A stretch of 64,000 nucleotides of DNA, taken from contig OZ018338.1 in the NCBI GenBank assembly GCA_963969495.1, forward strand, positions 46,693,206-46,757,205. The letters are read 5' to 3'. The notes under the pieces are model-generated. The model was not told the DNA's origin and made no database searches. It worked only from the letters and a program-made list of their open reading frames with translations. The stretch comes from Ceratothoa steindachneri. Its lineage: Eukaryota; Arthropoda; Malacostraca; Isopoda; Cymothoidae. Both the position numbers and the translations under genes were made by a program. This document shows positions 22,763 through 36,145 of this stretch, piece by piece (the stretch's first letter is position 1; the number at the start of each line of letters is the position of its first letter).

Positions 22763-24107
22763 CAAAACCTGGAAAAACGGCCGTTTTCAAGGTTTAGTCT
22801 ATTTTCAAAAAAATGATTGAAAAGCGGGAGTTTGTGGATGATGCAAATATCTTCAAACCTATCCAATTAGGGTCTCCGATTATAAGTAATATTATGCAAA
22901 ATCATGCAAAAACGGTCAGTTTTGAGATTCGATCGATTTCTTAAAAAAAGCTCGAAAAACGTCGGTTTTAGGAAAATAAACCGTTTTTCAAACTTAGCAA
23001 GTTATTGCTCTCGAATCTAAGTAATATTAAGCAAAAGCTGGAAAAACGGCCGTTTTTAAGGTTTGATCCATTTCCTAAAAAAGATTGAAAAATGGGAGTT
23101 TTGGGGATAATGCAAATATCTTCAAACTTAGCCAATTAAGGTCTCCGATTATAAGTAATATTTGGCAAAAACATGCAAAAACCGTCTGTTTTGAGCTTTA
23201 ATCGATTTCTTAAAAAAAGCTCGAAAAACATCAGTTTTGGGAAAATAAACCGTTTTTCAAACTTAGCAAGTTATTGCTCTCGTATCTAAGTAATATTTAC
23301 CAACACCTGGAAAAACGGCCGTTTTTAAGGTTTAAACCATTTCCTAAAAAAGATTGAAAAACGGGACTTTTTTGGATGGTGCAAATATCTTCAAACCTAT
23401 CCAATTAGGGTCTCCGATTATAAGTAATATTATGCAAAATCATGCAAAAACGGTCAGTTTTGAGATTCGATCGATTTCTTAAAAAAAGCTCGAAAAACGT
23501 CGGTTTTAGGAAAATAAACCGTTTTTCAAACTTAGCAAGTTATTGCTCTCGAATCTAAGTAATATTAAGCAAAAGCTGGAAAAACGGCCGTTTTTAAGGT
23601 TTGATCCAATTCCTAAAAAAGATTGAAAAATGGGAGTTTTTTGGATGATGCAAATATCTTCAAACCTATCCAATTAAGGTCTCCGATTATAACTAATATT
23701 AGGCAAAAACATGCAAAAACGGCCAGTTTTGAGATTCAATCGAAAACTTAAAAAAAGCTTGAAAAACGTCAGTTTTGGGAAAATAAACCGTTTTTCAAAC
23801 TTAGAGAGTTACTGTTCCCATATCTGAGGAATATTAACCAAAACCTGGAAAAACGGCCGTTTTTGAGGTTTGATCCATTTTCTAAAAAAGATTGAAAAAC
23901 GGGAGTTTTTTGGATAATGCAAATATTTTAAAACCTATTCAATTCAGGTCTCCGATTTTTAGTAATATTAGGCAAAAACATGCAAAAACGGCCAGTTTTG
24001 AGTTTCAATTGATTTCTTAAAAAAAGCTTGGAAAACGTCAGTTTTGGGAAAATAAACCGTTTTTTAACCTTAGCAAGTTATTGCTCTCGAATCTAAGTAA
24101 TATTAAC
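22763..24107 (+). repeat. Five-dimer HOR M1-M7-M8-M5-M6, tandem copy
   Basis: Dimers start at 22763, 23032, 23301, 23570 and 23839. The M8 is the GGGACTTTTTTGG form, unlike the unit before it. M5 and M6 repeat those at 22225 and 22494 with an offset of 1,345 bp and share the ATCGAAAACTT marker. The related segment at 32-36 kb lacks this extra round. Confidence 0.85.
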
Positions 24108-25710
24108 CAAAACCTGGAAAAACGGCCGTTTTCAAGGTTTAGTCTATTTTCAAAAAAATGATTGAAAAGCGGGAGTTTGTGGATGATGCAAATATCTTCA
24201 AACCTATCCAATTAGGGTCTCCGATTATAAGTAATATTATGCAAAATCATGCAAAAACGGTCAGTTTTGAGATTCGATCGATTTCTTAAAAAAAGCTCGA
24301 AAAACGTCGGTTTTAGGAAAATAAACCGTTTTTCAAACTTAGCAAGTTATTGCTCTCGAATCTAAGTAATATTAAGCAAAAGCTGGAAAAACGGCCGTTT
24401 TTAAGGTTTGATCCATTTCCTAAAAAAGCTGGAAAAATGGGAGTTTTGGGGATAATGCAAATATCTTCAAACTTAGCCAATTAAGGTCTCCGATTATAAG
24501 TAATATTTGGCAAAAACATGCAAAAACCGTCTGTTTTGAGCTTTAATCGATTTCTTTAAAAAAGCTCGAAAAACATCAGTTTTGGGAAAATAAACCGTTT
24601 TTCAAACTTAGCAAGTTATTGCTCTCGTATCTAAGTAATATTTACCAACACCTGGAAAAACGGCCGTTTTTAAGGTTTAAACCATTTCCTAAAAAAGATT
24701 GAAAAACGGGACTTTTTTGGATGGTGCAAATATCTTCAAACCTATCCAATTAGGGTCTCCGATTATAAGTAATATTATGCAAAATCATGCAAAAACGGTC
24801 AGTTTTGAGATTCGATCGATTTCTTAAAAAAAGCTCGAAAAACGTCGGTTTTAGGAAAATAAACCGTTTTTCAAACTTAGCAAGTTATTGCTCTCGAATC
24901 TAAGTAATATTAAGCAAAAGCTGGAAAAACGGCCGTTTTTAAGGTTTGATCCATTTCCTAAAAAAGATTGAAAAATGGGAGTTTTTTGGATGATGCAAAT
25001 ATCTTCAAACCTATCCAATTAAGGTCTCCGATTATAACTAATATTAGGCAAAAACGGCCAGTTTTGAGATTCGATCGATTTCTTATAAAAAGCTTGAAAA
25101 CGTCAGTTTGGGGAAAATAAACCGTTTTTCAAACTTAGTAAGGTATTTCTCTCGAATCTAAGTAATATTACCCAAAACCTGGAAAAACGGCCGTTTTTAA
25201 GGTTAGGTCTATTTCCAAAAAAATGATTGAAAAGCGGGAGTTTTTTGGATGGTGCAAATATCTTCAAACCTATCCAATAAAGGTCTCCGATTTTAAGTAA
25301 TATTAGGCAAAAACATGCAAAAACGGTCAGTTTTGAGATTCGATCGATTTCTTAAAAAAGCTTGAAAAACGTCTGTTTTGGGAAAATAAGCCGTTTTTCA
25401 AACTTAGCAAGTTATTGCTCTTGAATCGAAGTAATATTAACCAAAATCTTAAAAAACGGCCGTTTTTAAGGTTTGATCAATTTCCTGAAAAAGATTTAAA
25501 AATAGGAGTTTTTTAGATGATGCAAATATCTTCAAACCTATCCAATTAGGGTCTCCGATTATAAGTAATATTATGCAAAATCATGCAAAAACGGTCAGTT
25601 TTGAGATTCGATCGATTTCTTAAAAAAAGCTTGGAAAACGTCAGTTTTGGGAAAATAAACTGTTTTTTAAACTTAGCAAGTTATTGCTCTCGAATCTAAG
25701 TAATATTAAC
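24108..25710 (+). repeat. Six dimers M1-M7-M8-M2-M3-M4/M6
   Basis: Dimers start at 24108, 24377, 24646, 24915, 25173 and 25442. The M7 A half has an AAAGCTGGAAAAATGG change near 24427. The last dimer has an M4 A half (with CCTGAAAAAG and CCAAAATCTT) and an M6-type B half ending AACTGTTTTTTAAAC. That hybrid recurs at 35877, 10,435 bp on. Confidence 0.82.
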
Positions 25711-27313
25711 CAAAACCTGGAAAAACGGCCGTTTTCAAGGTTTAGTCTATTTCCAAAAAAATGATTGAAAAGCGGGAGTTTGTGGATAATGCAAATATCT
25801 TCAAACCTATCCAATTAGGGTCTCCGATTATAAGTAATATTATGCAAAATCATGCAAAAACGGTCAGTTTTGAGATTCGATCGATTTCTTAAAAAAAGCT
25901 CGAAAAACGTCGGTTTTAGGAAAATAAACCGTTTTTCAAACTTAGCAAGTTATTGCTCTCGAATCTAAGTAATATTAAGCAAAAGCTGGAAAAACGGCCG
26001 TTTTTAAGGTTTGATCCATTTCCTAAAAAAGATTGAAAAATGGGAGTTTTTTGGATGATGCAAATATCTTCAAACCTATCCAATTAAAGTCTCCGATTAT
26101 AACTAATATTAGGCAAAAACGGCCAGTTTTGAGATTCGATCGATTTCTTATAAAAAGCTTGAAAACGTCAGTTTGGGGAAAATAAACCGTTTTTCAAACC
26201 TAGCAAGTTATTTCTCTCGAATCTAAGTAATATTACCCAAAACCTGGAAAAACGGCCGTTTTTAAGGTTAGGTCTATTTCCAAAAAAATGATTGAAAAGC
26301 GGGAGTTTTTTGGATGGTGCAAATATCTTCAAACCTATCCAATAAAGGTCTCCGATTTTAAGTAATATTAGGCAAAAACATGCAAAAACGGTCAGTTTTG
26401 AGATTCGATCGATTTCTTAAAAAAGCTTGAAAAACGTCTGTTTTGAGAAAATAAGCCGTTTTTCAAACTTAGCAAGTTATTGCTCTTGAATTGAAGTAAT
26501 ATTAACCAAAACCTTAAAAAACGGCCGTTTTTAAGGTTTGATTCATTTCCTAAAAAAGATTTAAAAATAGGAGTTTTTTAGATGATGCAAATATCTTCAA
26601 ACCTATCCAATTAGGGTCTCCGATTATAAGTAATATTATGCAAAATCATGCAAAAACGGTCAGTTTTGAGATTCGATCGATTTCTTAAAAAAAGCTCGAA
26701 AAACGTCGGTTTTAGGAAAATAAACCGTTTTTCAAACTTAGCAAGTTATTGCTCATGAATCTAAGTAATATTAAACAAAAGCTGGAAAAACGGCCGTTTT
26801 TAAGGTTTAAACCATTTCCTAAAAAAGATTGAAAATCGGGAGTTTTTTGGATGATGCAAATATCTTCAAACCTATCCAATTAAGGTCTCCGATTATAAGT
26901 AATATTAGGCAAAAACATGCAAAAACGGCCAGTTTTGGGATTCAATCGATTTCTTAAAAAAAGCTTGAAAAACGTCAGTTTTGGGAAAATAAACCGTTTT
27001 TCAAACTTAGAGAGTTACTGTTCCCATATCTGAGTAATATTAACAAAAACCTGGAAAAACGGCCGTTTTTGAGGTTTGATCCATTTTCTAAAAAAGATTG
27101 AAAAACGGGAGTTTTTTGGATAATGCAAATATTTTAAAACCTATTCAATTTAGGTCTCCGATTATAAGTAATATTAGGCAAAAACATGCAAAAACGGCCA
27201 GTTTTGAGATTCAATCGATTTCTTAAAAAAAGCTTGGAAAACGTCAGTTTTGGGAAAATAAACCGTTTTTTAAACTTAGCAAGTTATTGCTCTCGAATCT
27301 AAGTAATATTAAC
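25711..27313 (+). repeat. Canonical six-dimer HOR, first of a tandem pair
   Basis: Dimers start at 25711, 25980, 26238, 26507, 26776 and 27045. It shares ATTAAAGTCTCC, TTTGAGAAAATAAGCC, GAATTGAAG, GATTCATTTCC, AAACCTAGC and CTGAGTAATATTAAC with the next HOR at a spacing of 1,602 bp. Its first M1 has GTGGATAATGC, which links it to 36146 and not to 27314. Confidence 0.88.
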
Positions 27314-28915
27314 CAAAACCTGGAAAAACGGCCGTTTTCAAGTTTAGGTCTATTTCCAAAAAATGATTGAAAAGCGGGAGTTTGTGGATGATGCAAATAT
27401 CTTCAAACCTATCCAATTAGGGTCTCCGATTATAAGTAATATTATGCAAAATCATGCAAAAACGGTTAGGTTTGAGATTCGATCGATTTCTTAAAAAAAG
27501 CTCGAAAAACGTCGGTTTTAGGAAAATAAACCGTTTTTCAAACTTAGCAAGTTATTGCTCTCGAATCTAAGTAATATTAAGCAAAAGCTGGAAAAACGGC
27601 CGTTTTTAAGGTTTGATCCATTTCCTAAAAAAGATTGAAAAATGGGAGTTTTTTGGATGATGCAAATATCTTCAAACCTATCCAATTAAAGTCTCCGATT
27701 ATAACTAATATTAGGCAAAAACGGCCAGTTTTGAGATTCGATCGATTTCTTATAAAAAGCTTGAAAACGTCAGTTTGGGGAAAATAAACCGTTTTTCAAA
27801 CCTAGCAAGTTATTTCTCTCGAATCTAAGTAATATTACCCAAAACCTGGAAAAACGGCCGTTTTTAAGGTTAGGTCTATTTCCAAAAAAATGATTGAAAA
27901 GCGGGAGTTTTTTGGATGGTGCAAATATCTTCAAACCTATCCAATAAAGGTCTCCGATTTTAAGTAATATTAGGCAAAAACATGCAAAAACGGTCAGTTT
28001 TGAGATTCGATCGATTTCTTAAAAAAGCTTGAAAAACGTCTGTTTTGAGAAAATAAGCCGTTTTTCAAACTTAGCAAGTTATTGCTCTTGAATTGAAGTA
28101 ATATTAACCAAAACCTTAAAAAACGGCCGTTTTTAAGGTTTGATTCATTTCCTAAAAAAGATTTAAAAATAGGAGTTTTTTAGATGATGCAAATATCTTC
28201 AAACCTATCCAATTAGGGTCTCCGATTATAAGTAATATTATGCAAAATCATGCAAAAACGGTCAGTTTTGAGATTCGATCGATTTCTTAAAAAAAGCTCG
28301 AAAAACGTCGGTTTTAGGAAAATAAACCGTTTTTCAAACTTAGCAAGTTATTGCTCATGAATCTAAGTAATATTAAACAAAAGCTGGAAAAACGGCCGTT
28401 TTTAAGGTTTAAACCATTTCCTAAAAAAGATTGAAAATCGGGATTTTTTTGGATGATGCAAATATCTTCAAACCTATCCAATTAAGGTCTCCGATTATAA
28501 GTAATATTAGGCAAAAACATGCAAAAACGGCCAGTTTTGGGATTCAATCGATTTCTTAAAAAAAGCTTGAAAAACGTCAGTTTTGGGAAAATAAACCGTT
28601 TTTCAAACTTAGAGAGTTACTGTTCCCATATCTGAGTAATATTAACAAAAACCTGGAAAAACGGCCGTTTTTGAGGTTTGATCCATTTTCTAAAAAAGAT
28701 TGAAAAACGGGAGTTTTTTGGATAATGCAAATATTTTAAAACCTATTCAATTTAGGTCTCCGATTATAAGTAATATTAGGCAAAAACATGCAAAAACGGC
28801 CAGTTTTGAGATTCAATCGATTTCTTAAAAAAAGCTTGGAAAACGTCAGTTTTGGGAAAATAAACCGTTTTTTAAACTTAGCAAGTTATTGCTCTCGAAT
28901 CTAAGTAATATTAAC
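27314..28915 (+). repeat. Canonical six-dimer HOR, second of a tandem pair
   Basis: Dimers start at 27314, 27582, 27840, 28109, 28378 and 28647; 1,602 bp. It is almost identical to the preceding HOR. One seen difference is ATCGGGATTTTTTTGG (near 28437) in M5. This pair is a recent exact-register duplication. Confidence 0.88.
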
Positions 28916-31900
28916 CAAAACCTGGAAAAACGGCCGTTTTCAAGTTTAGGTCTATTTCCAAAAAATGATTGAAAAGCGGGAGTTTGTGGATGATGCAAAT
29001 ATCTTCAAACCTATCCAATTAGGGTCTCCGATTATAAGTAATATTATGCAAAATCATGCAAAAACGGTCAGTTTTGAGATTCGATCGATTTCTTAAAAAA
29101 AGCTTGGAAAACGTCAGTTTTGGGAAAATAAACTGTTTTTTAAACTTAGCAAGTTATTGCTCTCGAATCTAAGTAATATTACCCAAAACCTGGAAAAACG
29201 GCCGTTTTTAAGGTTAGGTCTATTTCCAAAAAAATGATTGAAAAGCGGGAGTTTTTTGGATGGTGCAAATATCTTCAAACCTATCCAATAAAGGTCTCCG
29301 ATTTTAAGTAATATTAGGCAAAAACATGCAAAAACGGTCAGATTTGAGATTCGATCGATTTCTTAAAAAAGCTTGAAAAACGTCTGTTTTGAGAAAATAA
29401 GCCGTTTTTCAAACTTAGCAAGTTATTGCTCTTGAATCGAAGTAATATTAACCAAAACCTTAGAAAACGGCCGTTTTTAAGGTTTGATCCATTTCCTAAA
29501 AAAGATTTAAAAATAGGAGTTTTTTAGATGATGCAAATATCTTCAAACCTATCCAATTAGGGTCTCCGATTATAAGTAATATTATGCAAAATCATGCAAA
29601 AACGGTCAGTTTTGAGATTCAATCGATTTCTTAAAAAAAGCTCGAAAAACGTCGGTTTTAGGAAAATAAACCGTTTTTCAAACTTAGCAAGTTATTGCTC
29701 ATGAATCTAAGTAATATTAAACAAAAGCTGGAAAAACGGCCGTTTTTAAGGTTTAAACCATTTCCTAAAAAAGATTGAAAAATGGGAGTTTTGGGGATAA
29801 TGCAAATATCTTCAAACCTATCCAATTAAGGTCTCCGATTATAAGTAATATTAGGCAAAAACGGCCAGTTTTGAGATTCAATCGATTTCTTAAAAAAAGC
29901 TTGAAAAACGTCAGTTTTGGGAAAATAAACCGTTTTTCAAACTTAGAGAGTTACTGTTCCCATATCTGAGGAATATTAACCAAAACCTGGAAAAACGGCC
30001 GTTTTTGAGGTTTGATCCATTTTCTAAAAAAGATTGAAAAACGGGAGTTTTTTGGATAATGAAAATATTTTAAAACCTATTCAATTTAGGTCTCCGATTA
30101 TAAGTAATATTATGCAAAATCATGCAAAAACGGTCAGTTTTGAGATTCGATCGATTTCTTAAAAAAAGCTTGAAAACGTCAGTTTGGGGAAAATAGGCCG
30201 TTTTTCAAACTTAGCAGGTTATTGCTCTCGAATCGAAGTAATATTACCCAAAACCTTAAAAAACGGCCGTTTTTAAGGTTTGATCCATTTCCTAAAAAAG
30301 ATTTAAAAATAGGAGTTTTTTAGATGATGCAAATATCTTCAAACCTATCCAATTAGGGTCTCCGATTATAAGTAATATTATGCAAAATCATGCAAAAACG
30401 GTCAGTTTTGAGATTCGATCGATTTCTTAAAAAAAGCTCGAAAAACGTCGGTTTTAGGAAAATAAACTCGTTTTTCAAACTTAGCAAGTTATTGCTCATG
30501 AATCTAAGTAATATTAAACAAAAGCTGGAAAAACGGCCGTTTTTAAGGTTTAAACCATTTCCTAAAAAAGATTGAAAATCGGGAGTTTTTTGGATGATGC
30601 AAATATCTTCAAACCTATCCAATTAAGGTCTCCGATTTTGAAGTAATATTAGGCAAAAACATGCAAAAACGGTCAGTTTTGAGATTCGATCGATTTCTTA
30701 AAAAAGCTCGAAAAACGTCTGTTTTGGGAAAATAAGCCGTTTTTCAATCTTAGCAAGTTATTGCTCTTGAATCGAAGTAATATTATCCAAAACCTTAAAA
30801 AACGGCCGTTTTTAAGGTTTGATCCATTTCCTAAAAAAGATTTAAAAATAGGAGTTTTTTAGATGATGCAAATATCTTCAAACCTATCCAATTAGGGTCT
30901 CCGATTATAAGTAATATTATGCAAAATCATGCAAAAACAGGCAGTTTTGAGATTCGATCGATTTCTTAAAAAAAGCTCGAAAAACGTCGGTTTTAGGAAA
31001 ATAAACCGTTTTTCAAACTTAGCAAGTTATTGCTCATGAATCTAAGTAATATTAAACAAAGGCTGGAAAAACGGCCGTTTTTAAGGTTTAAACCATTTCC
31101 TAAAAAAGATTGAAAATCGGGAGTTTTTTGGATGATGCAAATATCTTCAAACCTATCCAATTAAGGTCTCCGATTATAAGTAATATTAGGCAAAAACATG
31201 CAAAAACGGCCAGTTTTGGGATTCAATCGATTTCTTAAAAAAAGCTTGAAAAACGTCTGTTTTGGGAAAATAAACCGTTTTTCAAACTTACAGATTTACT
31301 GTTCCCATATCTGAGGAATATTAACAAAAACCTGGAAAAACGGCCGTTTTTGAGGTTTGATCCATTTTCTAAAAAAGATTGAAAAACGGGAGTTTTTTGG
31401 ATAATGCAAATATTTTAAAACCTATCCAATTTAGGTCTCCGATTATAAGTAATATTAGGCAAAAACATGCAAAAACGGCCAGTTTTGAGATTCAATCGAT
31501 TTCTTAAAAAAAGCTTGAAAAACGTCAGTTTTGGGAAAATAAACCGTTTTTCAAACTTAGAGAGTTACTGTTCCCATATCTGAGGAATATTAACCAAAAC
31601 CTGGAAAAACGGCCGTTTTTGAGTTTTGATCCATTTTCTAAAAAAGATTGAAAAACGGGAGTTTTTTGGATAATGAAAATATTTTAAAACCTATTCAATT
31701 TAGGTCTCCGATTATAAGTAATATTATGCAAAATCATGAAAAAACGGTCAGTTTTGAGATTCGATCGATTTCTTAAAAAAAGCTCGAAAAACGTCGGTTT
31801 TAGGAAAATAAACCGTTTTTCAAACTTAGCAAGTTATTGCTCTCGAATCTAAGTAATATTAAGCAAAAGCTGGAAAAACGGACGTTTTTAAGGTTTGATC

Positions 31901-32132
31901 CATTTCCTAAAAAAGATTGAAAAATGGGAGTTTTTTGGATGATGCAAATATCTTCAAACCTATCCAATTAAGGTCTTCGATTATAAGTAATATTATGCAA
32001 AATCATGCAAAAACGGTCAGTTTTGAGATTCGATCGATTTCTTAAAAAAAGCTCGAAAAACGTCGGTTTTAGGAAAATAAGCCGTTTTTCAAACTTAGCA
32101 AGTTATTGCTCTCGAATCTAAGTAATATTAAG
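28916..32132 (+). repeat. Scrambled segment of 12 mostly hybrid dimers
   Basis: Dimers start at 28916 (M1/M6), 29184 (M3), 29453 (M4), 29722 (M5 with the 10-bp deletion), 29981 (M6 with an M1-start, M2-like B half), 30249 (M4), 30519 (M5/M3), 30788 (M4), 31057 (M5), 31326 (M6/M5), 31595 (M6/M1) and 31864 (M2-like A half with CGGACG, M1 B half). No HOR order holds here. Parts are copied elsewhere: 30249-31325 at 44435, and the 31595 dimer plus the 31864 A half at 40684 and 47114. The region is a breakpoint cluster. Confidence 0.78.
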
Positions 32133-35100
32133 CAAAAGCTGGAAAAACGGCCCTTTTTAAGGCTTGATCCATTTCCTAAAAAAGATTGAAAAATGGGAGT
32201 TTTTTGGATGATGCAAATATCTTCAAACCTATCCAATTAAGGTCTCCGATTATAACTAATATTAGGCAAAAACGGCCAGTTTTGAGATTCGATCGATTTC
32301 TTATAAAAAGCTTGAAAACGTCAGTTTGGGGAAAATAAACCGTTTTTCAAACTCAGCAAGTTATTTCTCTCGAATCTAAGTAATATTACCCAAAACCTGG
32401 AAAAACGGCCGTTTTTAAGGTTAGGTCTATTTCCAAAAAAATGATTGAAAAGCGGGAGTTTTTTGGATGGTGCAAATATATTCAAACCTATCCAATAAAG
32501 GTCTCCGATTTTAAGTAATATTAGGCAAAAACATGCAAAAACGGTCAGTTTTGAGATTCGATCGATTTCTTAAAAAAGCTCGAAAAACGTCTGTTTTGGG
32601 AAAATAAGCCGTTTTTCAAACTTAGCAAGTTATTGCTCTTGAATCGAAGTAATATTAAACAAAAGCTGGAAAAACGGCCGTTTTTAAGGTTTAAACCATT
32701 TCCTAAAAAAGATTGAAAATCGGGATTTTTTTGGATGATGCAAATATCTTCAAACCTATCCAATTAAGGTCTCCGATTATAAGTAATATTAGGCAAAAAC
32801 ATGCAAAAACGGCCAGTTTTAGGATTCAATCGATTTCTTAAAAAAAGCTTGAAAAACGTCAGTTTGGGGAAAATAAACCGTTTTTCAAACTTAGAGAGTT
32901 ACTGTTCCCATATCTGAGGAATATTAACCAAAACCTGGAAAAACGGCCGTTTTTGAGGTTTGATCCATTTTCTAAAAAAGATTGAAAAACGGGAGTTTTT
33001 TGGATAATGCAAATATTTTAAAACCTATTCAATTTAGGTCTCCGATTATAAGTAATATTAGGCAAAAACATGCAAAAACGGCCAGTTTTGAGATTCAATT
33101 GATTTCTTAAAAAAAGCTTGGAAAACGTCAGTTTTGGGAAAATAAACCGTTTTTTAACCTTAGCAAGTTATTGCTCTCGAATCTAAGTAATATTAACCAA
33201 AACCTGGAAAAACGGCCGTTTTCAAGGTTAGGTCTATTTCCAAAAAAATGATTGAAAAGCGGGAGTTTGTGGATGATGCAAATATCTTCAAACCTATCCA
33301 ATTAGGGTCTCCGATTATAAGTAATATTATGCAAAATCATGCAAAAACGGTTAGGTTTGAGATTCGATCGATTTCTTAAAAAAAGCTCGAAAAACGTCGG
33401 TTTTAGGAAAATAAACCGTTTTTCAAACTTAGCAAGTTATTGCTCTCGAATCTAAGTAATATTAAGCAAAAGCTGGAAAAACGGCCGTTTTTAAGGTTTG
33501 ATCCATTTTCTAAAAAAGATTGAAAAATGGGAGTTTTGGGGATAATGCAAATATCTTCAAACTTAGCCAATTAAGGTCTCCGATTATATGTAATATTAGG
33601 CAAAAACATGCAAAAACCGTCTGTTTTGAGGTTTAATCGATTTCTTAAAAAAAGCTCGAAAAACATCAGTTTTGGGAAAATAAACCGTTTTTCAAACTTA
33701 GCAAGTTATTGCTCTCGAATCTAAGTAATATTTACCAACACCTGGAAAAACGGCCGTTTTTAAGGTTTAAACCATTTCCTAAAAAAGATTGAAAAACGGG
33801 AGTTTTTTGGGTGATGCAAATATCTTCAACACTATGCAATAAAGGTCTCCGATTATAAGTAATATTATGCAAAATCATGCAAAAACGGTCAGTTTTGAGA
33901 TTCGATCGATTTCTTAAAAAAAGCTCGAAAAACGTCGGTTTTAGGAAAATAAACCGTTTTTCAAACTTAGCAAGTTATTGCTCTTGAATCTAAGTAATAT
34001 TAAGCAAAAGCTGGAAAAACGGCCGTTGTTAAGGTTTGATCCAATTCCTAAAAAAGATTGAAAAATGGGAGTTTTTTGGATGATGCAAATATCTTCAAAC
34101 CTATCCAATTAAGGTCTCCGATTATAACTAATATTAGGCAAAAACATGCAAAAACGGCCAGTTTTGAGATTCAATCGATTTCTTAAAAAAAGCTTGAAAA
34201 ACGTCAGTTTTGGGAAAATAAACCGTTTTTCAAACTTAGAGAGTTACTGTTCCCATATCTGAGGAATATTAACCAAAACCTGGAAAAACGGCCGTTTTTG
34301 AGGTTTGATCCATTTTCTAAAAAAGATTGAAAAACGGGAGTTTTTTGGATAATGCAAATATTTTAAAACCTATTCAATTCAGGTCTCCGATTTTTAGTAA
34401 TATTAGGCAAAAACATGCAAAAACGGCCAGTTTTGAGTTTCAATTGATTTCTTAAAAAAAGCTTGGAAAACGTCAGTTTTGGGAAAATAAACCGTTTTTT
34501 AACCTTAGCAAGTTATTGCTCTCGAATCTAAGTAATATTAACCAAAACCTGGAAAAACGGCCGTTTTCAAGGTTTAGTCTATTTTCAAAAAAATGATTGA
34601 AAAGCGGGAGTTTGTGGATGATGCAAATATCTTCAAACCTATCCAATTAGGGTCTCCGATTATAAGTAATATTATGCAAAATCATGCAAAAACGGTCAGT
34701 TTTGAGATTCGATCGATTTCTTAAAAAAAGCTCGAAAAACGTCGGTTTTAGGAAAATAAACCGTTTTTCAAACTTAGCAAGTTATTGCTCTCGAATCTAA
34801 GTAATATTAAGCAAAAGCTGGAAAAACGGCCGTTTTTAAGGTTTGATCCATTTCCTAAAAAAGATTGAAAAATGGGAGTTTTGGGGATAATGCAAATATC
34901 TTCAAACTTAGCCAATTAAGGTCTCCGATTATAAGTAATATTTGGCAAAAACATGCAAAAACCGTCTGTTTTGAGCTTTAATCGATTTCTTAAAAAAAGC
35001 TCGAAAAACATCAGTTTTGGGAAAATAAACCGTTTTTCAAACTTAGCAAGTTATTGCTCTCGTATCTAAGTAATATTTACCAACACCTGGAAAAACGGCC

Positions 35101-36145
35101 GTTTTTAAGGTTTAAACCATTTCCTAAAAAAGATTGAAAAACGGGACTTTTTTGGATGGTGCAAATATCTTCAAACCTATCCAATTAGGGTCTCCGATTA
35201 TAAGTAATATTATGCAAAATCATGCAAAAACGGTCAGTTTTGAGATTCGATCGATTTCTTAAAAAAAGCTCGAAAAACGTCGGTTTTAGGAAAATAAACC
35301 GTTTTTCAAACTTAGCAAGTTATTGCTCTCGAATCTAAGTAATATTAAGCAAAAGCTGGAAAAACGGCCGTTTTTAAGGTTTGATCCATTTCCTAAAAAA
35401 GATTGAAAAATGGGAGTTTTTTGGATGATGCAAATATCTTCAAACCTATCCAATTAAGGTCTCCGATTATAACTAATATTAGGCAAAAACGGCCAGTTTT
35501 GAGATTCGATCGATTTCTTATAAAAAGCTTGAAAACGTCAGTTTGGGGAAAATAAACCGTTTTTCAAACTTAGTAAGTTATTTCTCTCGAATCTAAGTAA
35601 TATTACCCAAAACCTGGAAAAACGGCCGTTTTTAAGGTTAGGTCTATTTCCAAAAAAATGATTGAAAAGCGGGAGTTTTTTGGATGGTGCAAATATCTTC
35701 AAACCTATCCAATAAAGGTCTCCGATTTTAAGTAATATTAGGCAAAAACATGCAAAAACGGTCAGTTTTGAGATTCGATCGATTTCTTAAAAAAGCTTGA
35801 AAAACGTCTGTTTTGGGAAAATAAGCCGTTTTTCAAACTTAGCAAGTTATTGCTCTTGAATCGAAGTAATATTAACCAAAATCTTAAAAAACGGCCGTTT
35901 TTAAGGTTTGATCAATTTCCTGAAAAAGATTTAAAAATAGGAGTTTTTTAGATGATGCAAATATCTTCAAACCTATCCAATTAGGGTCTCCGATTATAAG
36001 TAATATTATGCAAAATCATGCAAAAACGGTCAGTTTTGAGATTCGATCGATTTCTTAAAAAAAGCTTGGAAAACGTCAGTTTTGGGAAAATAAACTGTTT
36101 TTTAAACTTAGCAAGTTATTGCTCTCGAATCTAAGTAATATTAAC
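32133..36145 (+). repeat. Downstream copy of the 20.4-25.7 kb segment
   Basis: Fifteen dimers: M2-M3-M5-M6, M1-M7-M8-M5-M6, M1-M7-M8, M2-M3-M4/M6. Starts from 32133 to 35081 equal those from 20353 to 23301 plus 11,780. Starts from 35350 to 35877 equal those from 24915 to 25442 plus 10,435. The difference of 1,345 bp is exactly one five-dimer HOR, present twice upstream and once here. Markers include GGGTGATGC with CTTCAACACTATGC (33801) and CCTGAAAAAG (near 35919). Confidence 0.88.
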
